A model generated the notes under the pieces. It saw nothing but the letters and a program-made list of their open reading frames with translations. It was not told the origin of the DNA and made no database searches. Shown one piece after another: positions 27,948 to 39,169 of a DNA stretch of 64,000 bases. Source of the DNA: Carpediemonas membranifera (Eukaryota; Fornicata); NCBI GenBank assembly GCA_019828565.1, contig JAHDYR010000012.1:744001-808000 (forward strand), written 5' to 3'. The position numbers were made by a program, and so were the translations under genes. Numbering within the stretch: position 1 is the first letter of the stretch; each line of letters begins with the position of its first letter.

Positions 27948-28687
27948 AAGTGTGGCTCTATAACAGAGAGCCCTCCTCTTAAATCCAACCAAAATGGGGG
28001 GGGCGAGTATTTACTTCGGGTGGCTACCCCGAGCTCTTATGACAGACCCGGGTAAATCCTCGTCTTGCAATCCGGTCAGGTCCGGAACGGCTCCGACACC
28101 TGCCGATGCGTTTCGAAGTGTGACATAAAGTGCACATTGATCGGCGCGCGCAGGTGCCAGTGATGGTCCTGTGACAGGATTGTCAACCGTGCCGTCGTCT
28201 TGACCTTGTTACTCAACCAGAGAGGGGGAGTGTGTGAGCGATTAATTCGATTCACGGTGTTTTTAGTTGCCAAACTAGGGCCATCTATGACCCACCCTAT
28301 CCTGTTACGTCCCCTGTTTACAAATGGTTTGGCTAATTTGAGCATTTTCAGACTGAAACACAGTGTTAATGCAGCTTTTGGACAGTTAGGTCGTGCGAGG
28401 AGTTGTTCTAGGCGATGATCGTGTCGGGCTGACCTGGACGGGGCCACTGACCGGTGGTAATATGGCGGGTCTGCGCTGGATCGGGTGGTGTTACTGAGCT
28501 GTGAGACGTCTGTCGCCATGCGTTGGGTGGTCTGGCCGTCGCAGTGTTGGACACAGACAGATGCATCACACGACGTGTGCTTTGGTCTCAATAATTAGGT
28601 GGCACAAATGTCATGACTGTGTGACACGGCTTGTTACAGCACAAGACGGTCCGAGACGGTCGCTATGCCACTAATAGAACCAACTCA
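27948..28687. other. Duplicated upstream region of aldolase, proximal copy
   Basis: 740 bp nearly identical to 55070-55809. No gene is seen. It contains an 81-bp match to the 5' end of YR family H (28099-28179) and a run of eight G near 28006. Confidence 0.85.
28099..28179 (-). repeat. Solo 5'-end repeat of YR family H
   Basis: Matches 38714-38794 (immediately upstream of the family H gag start) with one difference seen; repeated again at 55221-55301 through the segmental duplication. Confidence 0.8.
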
Positions 28688-29180
28688 ATGATCGAATACG
28701 CCGAAGAGCTTTCCAATACTGTCCAGGTGATGACGAGGAACCGTGGCCTCGCTGCGCTTGATGAGAGCATTGGGACGATGGGGAAGCGCTTCATCGTCTT
28801 TGATATCGATAACACAGCTGAAAACAGACGACATTGGCGCGAGATCCTGCTTACCTCCTCTCCCGAGTTCACCATCGCCATTGGCGGCGTCATCCTCTTC
28901 ACCGAGCAGCTCGACCAGCGAGCCGACGACGGCAAGACCCTCCCCGAGCTCATCCAGGAGCTGGGCATGGTTACAGGCGTCAAGACGGACCTGGGCCAGG
29001 CCTCCATCGCGGGGACGGACGAGACGGTGCTCCAAGGGCTCGACAAGCTCCACGAGCGTTGCCACTGTTACCACAGCAAGGGAGCCCGCTTCTCCAAGTT
29101 CCGGGCCATTTTCTCCGTGGACGAGGCCAGGGGCTACCCGTCGGCCCGGGCGGTGCACATCAACGCCTTCACACTCGCCC
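28688..29180 (+). pseudogene. Class I aldolase, 5' fragment
   Basis: Begins at ATG 28688 and runs in one frame through ALDESIGTMGKRF, NTAENRRHWREILLTS and IGGVILFTEQLDQRADDGK to about residue 164, then is cut at 29180 by an inverted transposase/LINE-B segment. It lacks the Schiff-base Lys region. It has CCC near 28863, where the full copy has CCCC, and so keeps the frame that the full copy loses. Confidence 0.9.
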
Positions 29181-29278
29181 GTCCGCGTTGTACGTTCCCT
29201 CGGTGATAGCCCGGTCTATGATCCCATTTACGCCGAGGAGGGCGCATACTGAAACGCGCTTGCCCACAACTTTCCCGC
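29181..29278 (-). pseudogene. Inverted fragment of mariner transposase next to LINE-B copy 2
   Basis: Reverse complement of about 22645-22742, including one copy of the LINE target duplication (29264-29278). It shows that LINE-B copy 2 was moved together with its old flank rather than by fresh retrotransposition. Confidence 0.85.
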
Positions 29279-29750
29279 AGTTCACCAATGATTTCAGCAA
29301 AGTGGAAACACTTCGATCATGGATGGACAAGGACCAACAGGCCTGGCCTATATGGATAGGGCAGTGCCCCATGGAGCTCAGAAGGAGCGGCCTTGGCCTC
29401 CTGTCTGAACATTCAAGGGTTGCTATCAGGGCATACCGCTGGGCGCGAGTGGGAGCTCCACGCCCATACCAAGGAATCAAAGTGTCTTCATGGAACGTAT
29501 GTTTACAAGGAAAAGGAAAACAACCGTCGAGGGCCAGTGCTAGCACCGGCGGCTACATGGTTTTGTCAAGACCACAAGGAAGGAAGGGCAGCACAAAAGG
29601 GAAACAGGGGCCGTCGATAGAGGCTAAAAGGAGACTACGAACAAAGCAACAACAACTACACAGAAAGGCCCCGCTACTCAGAAAAGGGCGACGCATTTTT
29701 AGGACCGCGCCTTTTTGAAAGAATGGCCTATATAGTTCGGAGCATGGACA

Positions 29751-32700
29751 ATGGGAGAAACTGGAAGGCCTGGACGGAGACCTCACCCGGATATGTACAT
29801 GTGGCCCGACTTTCGGACCCAAAAATTCCGACCCAGTTTATGGACTAGGAAAAGGGGAGAAATTTTGCACTCAACAATGCAGGTAGAAATACCGACAAGG
29901 ATCAGGGATTCCACGCAGAAGCAGTGGGAGGACATCAGGGAACTACTGGACAGCTTCCTCGCTGAAAGGAACGATTCAAGGACTCTACTTCTTCGTAGAA
30001 CAGGCAAGTTTACAGGAAAGTCGCTCAATGCGAACTCCAAAGGACGCAAGGAAGTAATCATGAACGCCAGACGCATCCTCTTCGCAACCGGCGTCACTGA
30101 CAACAAGGACATCATCCTCAGGAACCCATGCGGCATCCACGGCCTCCGCGACCTTTTCTACATGCTCACAGAGGCGCTCAACCCCAGAGACGAGGAAGCA
30201 AAGGACATGGCACAGGCACTGGAGCCCAAGACGCTGAAAGCGGGCTTCACTGGCATGGCAAGATGGCCATCTGAGAAGGACATCGAGACGGCGATCCTCA
30301 AGCCGAAGGAAGATGGGCCCATCGAATGGGATGTAGACAGGGACAGCGTCAAGAAGGCCGAAGGGTCGTTCATACTGGTATCAGGGGCTCATGGAGACGA
30401 GGCCGTAGAAGGCGTGCCTTACGACAAGGTATGGGATCCGGCAAACCAAGGCCCGGTCACCAGAGTGGCCTACGAGCAAGAGGACGGCAAGTACAGGGTC
30501 ATCCTAGAGCTAAGCGACACGTCAGCATGGTCCATCAGCCGCTTCATGGAGGAGGCTAGGGACATCCTCAGGCTTCAGGCACCGGAGGCCCCGGCCATAT
30601 GGCAGGCAGCATGGAACAAGTCAGGGATCTACCTGAAGGGCAGAACCAATATCCTGGGCGAAGGGGAGGAGACCCCCCTTAGCAACGAGCCGCCGTTCCG
30701 GAAGGTGAGGCTGGAAGTGCTCAAGGCCACCTCGGTCCGCAGCAATAGGGACGAACATGCCGATCTGGACAGGTCGTCCGCTAGCACGGTCATCGACGGA
30801 GACGAGGAGCAACATGTCAAGGACAAGGAGGAACGACGCCAGCAGGCCACCATGCCCGGCAGAAGAAGCCTCGACGACAGCCTCCTGGAAGTGAACAAGG
30901 ACATGGTCGGGGCCAACCAAGGCAAGATCGACCAGGACGAGGAGGTCGACTCAAACAAGGTCAGCAGCCAGCCGCCGAGGATGCCTAGAAAGGACAAGGA
31001 GAAACGACTGGTGATCGGAGCCATCGACTTCGAGTGCGCAGACCCTGGCGTCAAGAAGGCAGGGATCCCTGCCATCCCGGTTGAGGGCGGGATCGTACTC
31101 TTTGACCTCAGCACTGGGGACATTCTTGGACACGGGCATGGCCTGTATTACCAGGACATACCGGCAGCAAGCATGGACCAAGCGAGGTACACGGCATGGG
31201 CAGTGACGGGGCTGCCGCCGGCCACCTTCGTGGAGGTCGGGACGGGGCGGCCGCCGATCGAGTATGAGAAGCACATACATACTTTCAGGGACTGGGCCAA
31301 CCGCCTGGCGGCTCAGCTGGCAAGGATCGAAAGGTCGGAGGGTTGGAAGATAATCATGTATGCAAAGGGGGTGGAGATGGAAAGCTTCCTCCTCACGAAC
31401 CCCACAAATGGACTGGAGCAAGGAACCAGGGAATTCTTCCAAGCTAGGCTGGTGGACGAGAAGAAGCTACCAGAGATCCTGGAGAACAACGGCAAGGGAG
31501 GAGGCTGGCCAAAACCTCAGGGACAACCTCGACAAGGCCAACTACCTGGAAGCAGTAACAACATGGTCAAATGGATGGCAGAACAGGAGCGAGCCCAAGG
31601 GAGTCTGTCCGTACCACAGACACACCGCGGGTTGCTACCACTGTGGGTTGGCGGATACAGTAGTCTTCACAGCCAGGATCAGGGCCCTATGCAAGGAGAG
31701 GATGAGCACCCCAGACGTCTACCACTACATGGGTAAGGCACTCGACAAGACCATGGAAGCAGTCGGGAAGGCGGAGCCGGGCATGGATATCATGGGAGGC
31801 CCGGAATTCGCGACAAGGAGGGACACCTTTGAGATCTTCGGCACGTACCCGATCGGGGACGCAAGGGACGTCAGCAGGGAAGTCGGCGACAGGATCCTCG
31901 TAGTCCCGGACAACGGACACCGCTTCGGCATCGGCTTCGGGTTCGGGGAGGTTCTGTTGGGCATGAAGGGCATCTTACTGGCCCCCCTCACAATCATGGA
32001 CAACGAAGGAGTGCTGGAGAGAAGCCCACTATGGACCATCATGGAAGAGCCACGGCTAACCAGCTCCGCATGGTACGCGTCAGGAAGGGCCTAGGGGCAG
32101 CAAGGGAGGAGGACATCATAACCATGGCCATGCTATACGAGTGGTGGCCCTCGAAGGAGGCTACGGCTCATCAAGGAGTCTGGGGCTGCGACGACCTAGC
32201 AGAGAGCCTCAGGGACTATGAGAAGGTCATAGTCAACGTCAAGGCCCCCAGGAACAGGGGTAGGATCACCCTAGGGGCGAGCTTCATCCCGAGAGACTGG
32301 GGCATGGTCAGGGTCAGCGAGGCTGGGACCATCCTAAGCCGCATGCGCAAGGAAGGGGCCAGACTAGTCTCGGCAGCTATCCCGGACGAGCCCAGAGCCA
32401 ACACAGTCAATGTCCCAGGCATCACGTATGTCCCCACCATCGACGGAAAGTCCGAACAGCCATACCAAAGTAGGTTCTTCGACAACGGCCTGGAGGAAAA
32501 GGCGAGGCGGATTAGCACCAGGATGGTGGGCAGGCACTTCGGCCAGGACGCGGATCAAGGACATCACGACCAGCATGGAGACAGGGAAGAGGACAGAAGG
32601 GTAGGACACGGAGCCGGCGGTAGAGCTGGTGTCAGAGCTGACGACAGAACCGGCGACAGAGCTGGTAACATGAACAGGACCTCGGATCGTAACCACGGAG

Positions 32701-33266
32701 GAGACGACAGGGAGAGACAGGACAACACGGGAACGCAGATGAGAGGCTCGTTCAGCGGGAACACCTGGGCCGGTAGAGGCTCAGAGGGAGGCATGGACAA
32801 CAGCAAGGATCACTCTTCCTCCACGACGCTCAAGCGCAAGGAGGGCAGCACGAGTAGGATCATGGACTCGGACAGCGGAAAGAGAAGCAGGCACGAAGAG
32901 GACATGGACTGGGAGTCTGGAAGCAGACAGGCAACCGGCATGGACTCGGAGAAGCTGCGGCTCCGAAAGCAGTTGGCAGAGGCGCAACAAGAGATCTCAG
33001 CGCTCAAGGCTGCCCGACTCATGCAAGAGCAAGGCCACGGAAGGTTGGTGCTCTCCGGCGTCGCGACTAAGCCCAGCAAGGAGAAGCCCACGATCCCCCG
33101 GCACAAGCACAAGAAGGCTAAGAAGGCCAAGCAGATCTCACCCATGGACCTGATGACCCAGTTCATCACGGTAATGCAGAGTCTACAAGGACAGCAAGTG
33201 AGTCAGGCCGAGGACAGCTGCAGCGGCAGTGGGGGAGTCCACGGAGGAGGAGTAAGGACATGGTAA
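29751..33266 (+). CDS. LINE-B copy 2 ORF1 with Maelstrom-like domain (frameshifts)
   Basis: Same protein as copy 1 ORF1. The frame is open through the junction that is shifted in copy 1, but changes near 31497 (GGG here, GG in copy 1), near 31985 (six C here, seven in copy 1) and near 33230 (five G here, four in copy 1), so it reads in pieces 29751-31736, 31360-32094 and 32031-33266. IDFEC and CPYH/HCGLAD motifs are present. Confidence 0.65.
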
Positions 33267-33586
33267 AGCAGTATTCTTTCAAGGAACAAGCAACATTTTC
33301 TTTATAATTCACAAGCCCTGGCTCCCACCCAGGGCCCGGCATTAGCTGAAATGCACTGCCGGTAGGCTGTAGCGGCAGCCAAAGGGGGGTCACGTCATAT
33401 CGTCCCCCTCCTAAGTACCCTGCCCGAAGAATGGAAGGTCACCAGGTGGTAACAAGGTTGGCCTGACAAGGGTCACCGAGACCGGCATCTAGGCCCCTTG
33501 TCAGGACAAGGATAGCAGGAGAGGAGCGGGAAGCTGGGGCTCCCAAATTCTGGGAATTCGCAGGATAAGGAAACAGGACAAAGGCA
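33267..33586 (+). other. LINE-B copy 2 inter-ORF region
   Basis: 320 bp matching 18340-18669 of copy 1; no gene seen. Confidence 0.6.
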
Positions 33587-34681
33587 ATGGTAACCTACAA
33601 GATACTTAGTCTGAACACAGAGGGACACATAGGAAGAGGAAAGGACTTCACGGCGTCTATGGCAACGGCGATTCAGCTAAGGTTGAAGGACATAGAGGCA
33701 GTACTCATACAAGAGACATGGAGAACGGCGAATACGAGGGTTCATTGCTTCATGGACCTTGACTACGCACTAGCAGGGAGGGAGACGGAAGAGGACCTGG
33801 TCTTAGCCAACGAAAAACGAAAGGCGGATGTCAAAAGTCAGCACCGCATCAACCGACAACTAGGCATAGCAGGCAATGACGAACCTGCGCCAAGATGGAA
33901 GGGAACAAGGGAAGGCATCGGCACGATAGTGAGCCCACACGCAACTGCAAAGTGGGACATCGGCATAACGGACAGCCTATCGGGAAGAGTGCAAGCCAGC
34001 ATAATGAGAACCGGCAGGGACATACTAGTCATCAACGTGTATGGCCCTCCATCCGGCCACAGCAAGCAGGAGAAGGATGGATTCAGGGACACTATACAGA
34101 AGATCATGGACATGAAAGGGAGCATGGAGGCCATAATTATGGGAGACTGGAACATCGACCCAGGCCAGATGGAAAGATCCACCCGGTGGAAGGATATGAT
34201 GGAGAAGCACAGGCTCAAAGCCATCATACCCAAGTCTGGGACACTCACATCAGGAACATCAACCCCGGACTTTGCAGTGACAACACCAGGAATCCAGGGG
34301 GCGGAGATTGAGGTGGTAGAGTCTCAGAAGGTCGGGGTATGGGGCTCAGCACACAATGGAATCACACTAGCATGGAAGGAACAACGGTACTATGGCAGAA
34401 GTGAGCGAGACGTGGCTCTGGCCATACCCGAGGTGCACACCTGGCCCATGAAAAAGAAGGAGGGGCCAGTCACAGTCTCAAAGCTGAACAGGATCAAGAG
34501 CTCGGACCAATGGGAAGAGACTATAAGAGCATGCATGGGCGACCCAGTGAACAACAGGGGAGCAAAGGCAAGGGACAAAGTGTTCGGGAACGGAGTGTGG
34601 AGCGAACTCCAGCGAACCCCATGGACAGAAATAGGCAACAGGACCTATGAGAGCCATCACAGAGCTGGCCCAAGGCGCTGA
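33587..34681 (+). CDS. LINE-B copy 2 ORF2: EEP endonuclease (truncated, no RT)
   Basis: The endonuclease is as in copy 1 up to WTEI. It then runs out of frame into the extra segment and stops at 34681, 19 codons after the shared breakpoint at 34633/34634. No RT motif follows. Confidence 0.8.
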   Translation: MVTYKILSLNTEGHIGRGKDFTASMATAIQLRLKDIEAVLIQETWRTANTRVHCFMDLDYALAGRETEEDLVLANEKRKADVKSQHRINRQLGIAGNDEPAPRWKGTREGIGTIVSPHATAKWDIGITDSLSGRVQASIMRTGRDILVINVYGPPSGHSKQEKDGFRDTIQKIMDMKGSMEAIIMGDWNIDPGQMERSTRWKDMMEKHRLKAIIPKSGTLTSGTSTPDFAVTTPGIQGAEIEVVESQKVGVWGSAHNGITLAWKEQRYYGRSERDVALAIPEVHTWPMKKKEGPVTVSKLNRIKSSDQWEETIRACMGDPVNNRGAKARDKVFGNGVWSELQRTPWTEIGNRTYESHHRAGPRR

Positions 34682-35078
34682 CCTGAAGAGAGAAATTAGC
34701 AGACTATGCCCCCTATGCTCGGAGGAGTCGGAGGTGAGCCTGTTCTACAGGATCATTAGGGAAAAGCCAGGACCAGCAAGGAAGCAGGAAATGATCAGGG
34801 AGTGGGCAGAGGGCCAGAGGCTAGGATCGGCAGCGCACATAATCTGTGAATGCCCGGCAGTAGACAGGGGAGAAGCTTGGACAAAGCTGTGGACAGCAGC
34901 GAAGCACAAAACTAAGGACTTGGAAGTAAGGCAGGGCCCCCAGGGCGAATGGTACCAGGAAAGACCCATCCTAGAATTACAGCAACTAATAATATGGGGC
35001 TCGGAGGACATTTGGGAAGGCCTCACGGCAGGACTACGGGAACTGGCAAAGGTTTACAACAGCTTCAAGGTGGAATAG
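34647..35078 (+). pseudogene. LINE-B C-terminal finger region
   Basis: In a second frame: LCPLCSEE then HIICECPAVDRGEAW, a CCHC-type finger (C-x2-C...H-x3-C) typical of LINE ORF2 C-termini, then DIWEGLTAGLREL to the stop. It shows that a full ORF2 once had an RT between the endonuclease and this finger. Confidence 0.75.
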
Positions 35079-35990
35079 AAGCATGTCATGAACCCCTGAC
35101 TCCAGGACCGGGAAGGGATGGACAAGGAATCAGCCATGGACCACCCTCGCTGGTGCTAAGCTCCTGGGATCAGTGAGGAAAGGCCCCACGTATCCCGGTA
35201 GCCAGGAACCAAAGCAAGGGAAGGAACGACTGCAAGGAAATAACAGGAAGGACAGACCAGAAATAAGAAAGAAAGGACATGCGACAAGGACAGAGCAAGG
35301 ATAAGGTCAAGGAAATCCATATTCATATGGTTGCACCACTCGTTGGGACCCCAAGGAAACTGCAGGGACTGGCCACGGGGGTCGGAGGGGCACAGGTGCC
35401 CCTGCCGCCCTTGTTAACGACATGGGAAACCAAGGACATGTAGTGCAAGCGAAATGTTGTAAGGGGTAACAGGACAACCAGGCCTAGTGCCTGGGGGTAC
35501 ACCACCCATGCCCTGACCCACGCCACCTAACCGGGGTAGACAGCATGGACTTAGTCACTTTCCCCGCCTTCGGGTAGGCTTCTTAACAGAGTCGAGGGGG
35601 CATGGAATTGGGGAACCGGACAGACGAGAGGGTGCCGTGGCTGAACGGCTCTGCAAGGACTGCAGGGAAGCAAGGAGTGTCATAGTCAAGGTTCTGCAGG
35701 ACGATCCTGCCTGTCAATGCCCCGAGGACAGACCCCCAGGCTCCCCGGATAGTTGCCGGACTTTCAGGGAGACAGGAAAGCATATTTGCACGGAGATGGC
35801 CGCAGGGCCTCTGGGGCGATTGGAATCGGCTTTCCGCGGAGACAGTAGCACCGAAAGCCCAAGGCAAACGCTGCTGACCAGTTTGCCACGGGAAATAGGC
35901 AGTACCCCGGGGCACTCAGCTCCAAGACAACGGGAAACAAGCTCAGTCCGGGGTCAGAATCCAAGCACCATAAATTTCTTTCTTTCTTTC
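35079..35990 (+). other. LINE-B copy 2 3' UTR and TTTC tail
   Basis: About 910 bp, nearly identical to the other copies; ends CCATAAATTTCTTTC with TTTC repeats. Confidence 0.7.
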
Positions 35991-36729
35991 TGAGTAGCTC
36001 CAGGTCGGCCGGGCATAGGGAGAGTATCTCGATGCCTCTGGACACCGTCAGATAGGCGACTGCCCCAAAGAGACATGCCTGATATGACTCAAAGTCGTCA
36101 CTCCGGCGCCCCAGTGCCTCGATCATCTCAGCCTTGGTGATGGCGCGCGAGCCGCCGGTAGTTCCCGCCGTGCTGGCGCCCTTAGCCGCCTGCTTAACGA
36201 TGTACTTGGAGTTGGCGGGCGGATGCCAGTCTTTGAGGAACTCCTGTAGCTGAACAATCCAGTAGCCCTTCCTCGCCACGTTCGATGGCCCGCAGAAGGA
36301 GCCTTCGTCCTTGAGGAAGGCTACAAGCTGGTCTCGATCCGACAGGCTGCGATCGCGAGAGCCTTCGAACCTGGCCACCCAGCCGGCCACCGTCCGAGCA
36401 GACGCGTGATTAAGGTGAATCACTCTGTCCGACCTGAGGACTCTGTGGAAAACGTCCTGAACGCCATCACATTGAACCGTAGGCGTCCTCTGTCCTGTAG
36501 GTGAAGTAGGTGGGCCAGATCTGAGCTCGAAGCCGGGACGGAGAGACGGAGTTTCCAGGACGTCCAACTCTTGAGGAGTCTCATCTCCGGCGCTTGAACC
36601 TCTGGGTAGAGGAGAAAGACTGCTGAGGTCCAAGACCTCGGGTGTCCAGTCTGAGTCTGAACTCTCGCTGTCGCTATCTTCTGGACTATGGCTGCCATAG
36701 ACGAATTGGGGGCCCAGAGGACGCGACAT
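35991..36729 (-). pseudogene. YR family H tyrosine recombinase (N-terminal part)
   Basis: From an in-frame Met at 36729, overlapping the RT/RNase H ORF. Shares HASARTVAGWVARF, GPSNVARKGYWI and VSRGIEILSL (catalytic Arg) with the B/C/D family. The His-x-x-Arg and Tyr motifs are lost where the LINE-B copy 2 tail begins. Confidence 0.75.
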
Positions 36730-38216
36730 CCAAGCCTTACGTCTACGTCCGCTGAGACTGTCTGGACTGGACCCCACTCCGCGAGGACAGATTCCATGCT
36801 GGACTCCAGAGAGGAAGGGAGTCGTGAGAAGCCTCTGGACAGCCGATCTGCTGCCAGGTTGATGATGCCCGGAGTGTGTAGTCCACGGAGTGTCAGGTTC
36901 CGGTCCTCCGCCTCCTTCTGGATCTGGGCTAGAATGTGCAGGGCCTGAGGTGGAGCCTTCGTAGACCCCGCCTTGTTGAGCCAGGCCAGAGCTGATGTGT
37001 TGTCTGAGAAGATCGATAGCTCGCGTTGGGAACTCTGTCTGCCGATCAGACGGATGCCCTGTAGGATTCCCGCGAGCTCCTTCACGTTGATAGATTCTGC
37101 TCTTAGTTCTGGAGTGAACGTGCCCGAGGCTGAGGTCCCATACTCGCCGTGCACGGCTGCTCCCCACTTGACTCCAGATGCGTCTGTCGATACGACGAGG
37201 TCTAAGGAGGGGTGAGCGCCCCAAAGCGACTGAAGTTCTCTGATGTCTCGGACTGGGCGCTCTCTTAGCAGTAGCAGCCACTCTTGCAGTAGCTCCTTGG
37301 AGAGTGGGTCCTGTTGAAGGTGTCTCAGCCGGAGGAAAGCCCCGTGGGCGGTTGTAGCGAAGTAAGTCAGTCTCCCGAGGATCTTGGCCCAAGTCTCCTG
37401 ATCGATGGTCTTGCCTGCCAGAGCCTGATGAATGTGAGAGGAGTAACGTTTGGCCTTGTCCGCCGGGAGGCGTATTGTAAAACTCGCGGAGTCTATCACG
37501 AGCCCCAGATAGACCAATGACTGAGTCGGTGCCCATTCTGACTTCTCCTCTGAGGTGAGGACACAGAGGTCGGCTAGAGTCCGCCTGATGCGCGGCACCG
37601 CCCTCCTCAGGATTTCTCGGTCGCGGTGAAATAAGAGGAAGTCGTCGAGGTAGACAACGATGGTAAGACCCGTCCGAAGGGCTAGTATCTTGGCGAGTTG
37701 GTTGGTGATCGTCTGAAACACGAACGGCGATGCGCGCCAGCCGAAGCCTAGCACTCTGTACTGAAACGCTCGTCCGTCTGGAAGATAGACTCCTAGCAGC
37801 TTGCGGTCCTCCTTCCGTACTGGTACTTGATGGTACCCGGACTTGAGGTCGAACTTGACCATCCAGTCGCCCCTCTGGAGAAGGGAGAGAGCTCTGCGCA
37901 GACCGTAGAGCCGGAAGGATGAGCGCTCTGCCGAGCAGTCGTTCAGTATCGTGAGGTTGTGAATGATCCTCTTCGACTCGCCCTTCGGCACAGTAAACAG
38001 CGAGGCGGTGTGTCGCAGGGAAGAGGGATTCACTTGCTCTATGACGCCTGTCTCTATCAAGGAAGGAATCTGCTGGACAATGAATGGGTCGACTGTCGGC
38101 TGTTGCCTTGGTGCTGGTGGTTGACTTCTCAGACGGATCTCGACCCCGTATCGTAACCAGTTGATCACCCGTTGTGATGCTCCCAACCTCTGCCACTCCC
38201 TCCACGCCGCGTTCAT
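36420..38216 (-). CDS. YR family H reverse transcriptase and RNase H
   Basis: 598 residues from ATG 38216, uninterrupted. RT motifs: VKFDLKSGYHQV, LGFGWRASPFVFQ, catalytic YLDDFLLFH. RNase H: VVSTDASGVKWGA, FSDNTSALAWLN, GIINLAADRLSRG. Then a WGP connector. The recombinase frame overlaps its 3' end, as in DIRS elements. Confidence 0.9.
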   Translation of the reverse strand: MNAAWREWQRLGASQRVINWLRYGVEIRLRSQPPAPRQQPTVDPFIVQQIPSLIETGVIEQVNPSSLRHTASLFTVPKGESKRIIHNLTILNDCSAERSSFRLYGLRRALSLLQRGDWMVKFDLKSGYHQVPVRKEDRKLLGVYLPDGRAFQYRVLGFGWRASPFVFQTITNQLAKILALRTGLTIVVYLDDFLLFHRDREILRRAVPRIRRTLADLCVLTSEEKSEWAPTQSLVYLGLVIDSASFTIRLPADKAKRYSSHIHQALAGKTIDQETWAKILGRLTYFATTAHGAFLRLRHLQQDPLSKELLQEWLLLLRERPVRDIRELQSLWGAHPSLDLVVSTDASGVKWGAAVHGEYGTSASGTFTPELRAESINVKELAGILQGIRLIGRQSSQRELSIFSDNTSALAWLNKAGSTKAPPQALHILAQIQKEAEDRNLTLRGLHTPGIINLAADRLSRGFSRLPSSLESSMESVLAEWGPVQTVSADVDVRLGCRVLWAPNSSMAAIVQKIATARVQTQTGHPRSWTSAVFLLYPEVQAPEMRLLKSWTSWKLRLSVPASSSDLAHLLHLQDRGRLRFNVMAFRTFSTESSGRTE

Positions 38217-38230
38217 GCATGGAAAGAGGG

Positions 38231-38713
38231 TTAGGTGTGGGCTCTCTTGCCGGAGGATCCTGTCTGAGTGCGACCTCGGTCCTGAGCGCGGCCACCGCGG
38301 CGAAAATTAGCGTCGCGCTTATCGCCCTTAGACTTGGCGCGGGCCGCCAGTTCCAGGACCTCGTCGCGATCAGGCACGCCCTTCGCCTTGCAATAGTTCT
38401 CGAACCGCTCTGCAGTAGCGTCAGTGTACACGTCCTTGATTAGAAGGTACTGGATTCTTGCAAAGAGAATGTTCCCGATCTCCTTCATCTTTGCGCCGTT
38501 CTCGATCCTATTCATGGTCTTGTATACGAATCTGGCCTCATCTTCGAGGCCGAACCTCTTTGGCATCTCCAGGAACAGTGGACGGCGAGCTGCTTCTGCT
38601 TGCTGCTCCAAAATTGCTTCCGATTGTATCTTAACCAAGCGCTCCAGCTTCTCGATACGCTTGTTAAGCTCATCGGGACTGTCTTGCGGCGGCAGGTCTT
38701 CGTTATCAGACAT
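38231..38713 (-). CDS. YR family H gag-like protein
   Basis: 160 residues from ATG 38713. A coiled coil near the start (DELNKRIEKLERLVKIQSEA), a helical core, then an Arg/Gly-rich basic tail (RRGGRAQDRGRTQTGSSGK). The start lies next to the 81-bp terminal repeat. Nucleic-acid packaging is inferred from position and the basic tail. Confidence 0.65.
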   Translation of the reverse strand: MSDNEDLPPQDSPDELNKRIEKLERLVKIQSEAILEQQAEAARRPLFLEMPKRFGLEDEARFVYKTMNRIENGAKMKEIGNILFARIQYLLIKDVYTDATAERFENYCKAKGVPDRDEVLELAARAKSKGDKRDANFRRGGRAQDRGRTQTGSSGKRAHT

Positions 38714-38794
38714 CCTGCCGATGCGTTTCGAAGTGTGACCTAAAGTGCACATTGATCGGCGCGCGCAGGTGCCAGTGATGGTCCTGTGACAGGA
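38714..38794 (-). repeat. YR family H 5' repeat (81 bp)
   Basis: Also at 28099-28179 and 55221-55301. It ends at the gag start codon. Confidence 0.8.
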
Positions 38795-38822
38795 ATTTAC
38801 CTGCCATAGCCAGGCTTTCACA

Positions 38823-39169
38823 GCTAGCTGTCCTAGCCTCTAGACATACTTGCTCTACCCAACGGGGGGGGCGATCGTTTATTAAAGAAGAGAGCTAGTG
38901 TAAACGATCAGGGGACTCCGGCCAGCTTACCTACTGGGCGGATATACCGGTCTTGACCAGTATCGTGCCGTCGGATCTGGATGTTCCGAATTTTCTACCA
39001 TTCTGCCCGCATAAACTGCGCGGCTCGCCTGGTCGGCGCATCACCATGCCGGAGCGAGGCGATCTCATTGCCCTCCGCTCACGGCCCGTTACCCGAGGTA
39101 ACCTGTCAGCGCGATGTAACGCCAGCTAGCTGTCCTAGCCTCTAGACATACTTGCTCTACCCAACGGGG
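38823..39169 (-). repeat. YR copy D split repeat block B2 / spacer / A2 / B1
   Basis: B2 38823-38867, A2 38966-39124, B1 39125-39169, as in copy C; the G run beside B2 is longer here. Confidence 0.9.

Larger units (their letters stand above)
29279..35990 (+). mobile_element. LINE-B copy 2, inverted relative to copy 1, longer C-terminal region but no RT
   Basis: Collinear with copy 1 and almost identical, but with 373 extra bp (34634-35006) encoding the C-terminal finger region. The 5' flank is transposase sequence shared with copy 1; the 3' TTTC tail abuts YR element H at 35990/35991. No target-site duplication is seen. Confidence 0.9.
35991..38794 (-). mobile_element. YR retrotransposon family H, 3'-truncated
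   Basis: Minus-strand order: 5' repeat (38794-38714), gag-like ORF, RT/RNase H, and a recombinase in an overlapping frame. The recombinase is cut after its first catalytic Arg at the junction with the LINE-B copy 2 tail. Related to the B/C/D family in RT and recombinase but clearly diverged. Confidence 0.85.

Noticed and set aside
35764-38295. 843-residue open frame across YR family H
   Set aside because: Only the part from about 36729 to 35991 is recombinase; the rest is an out-of-register reading of RT/RNase H and of the LINE-B tail.
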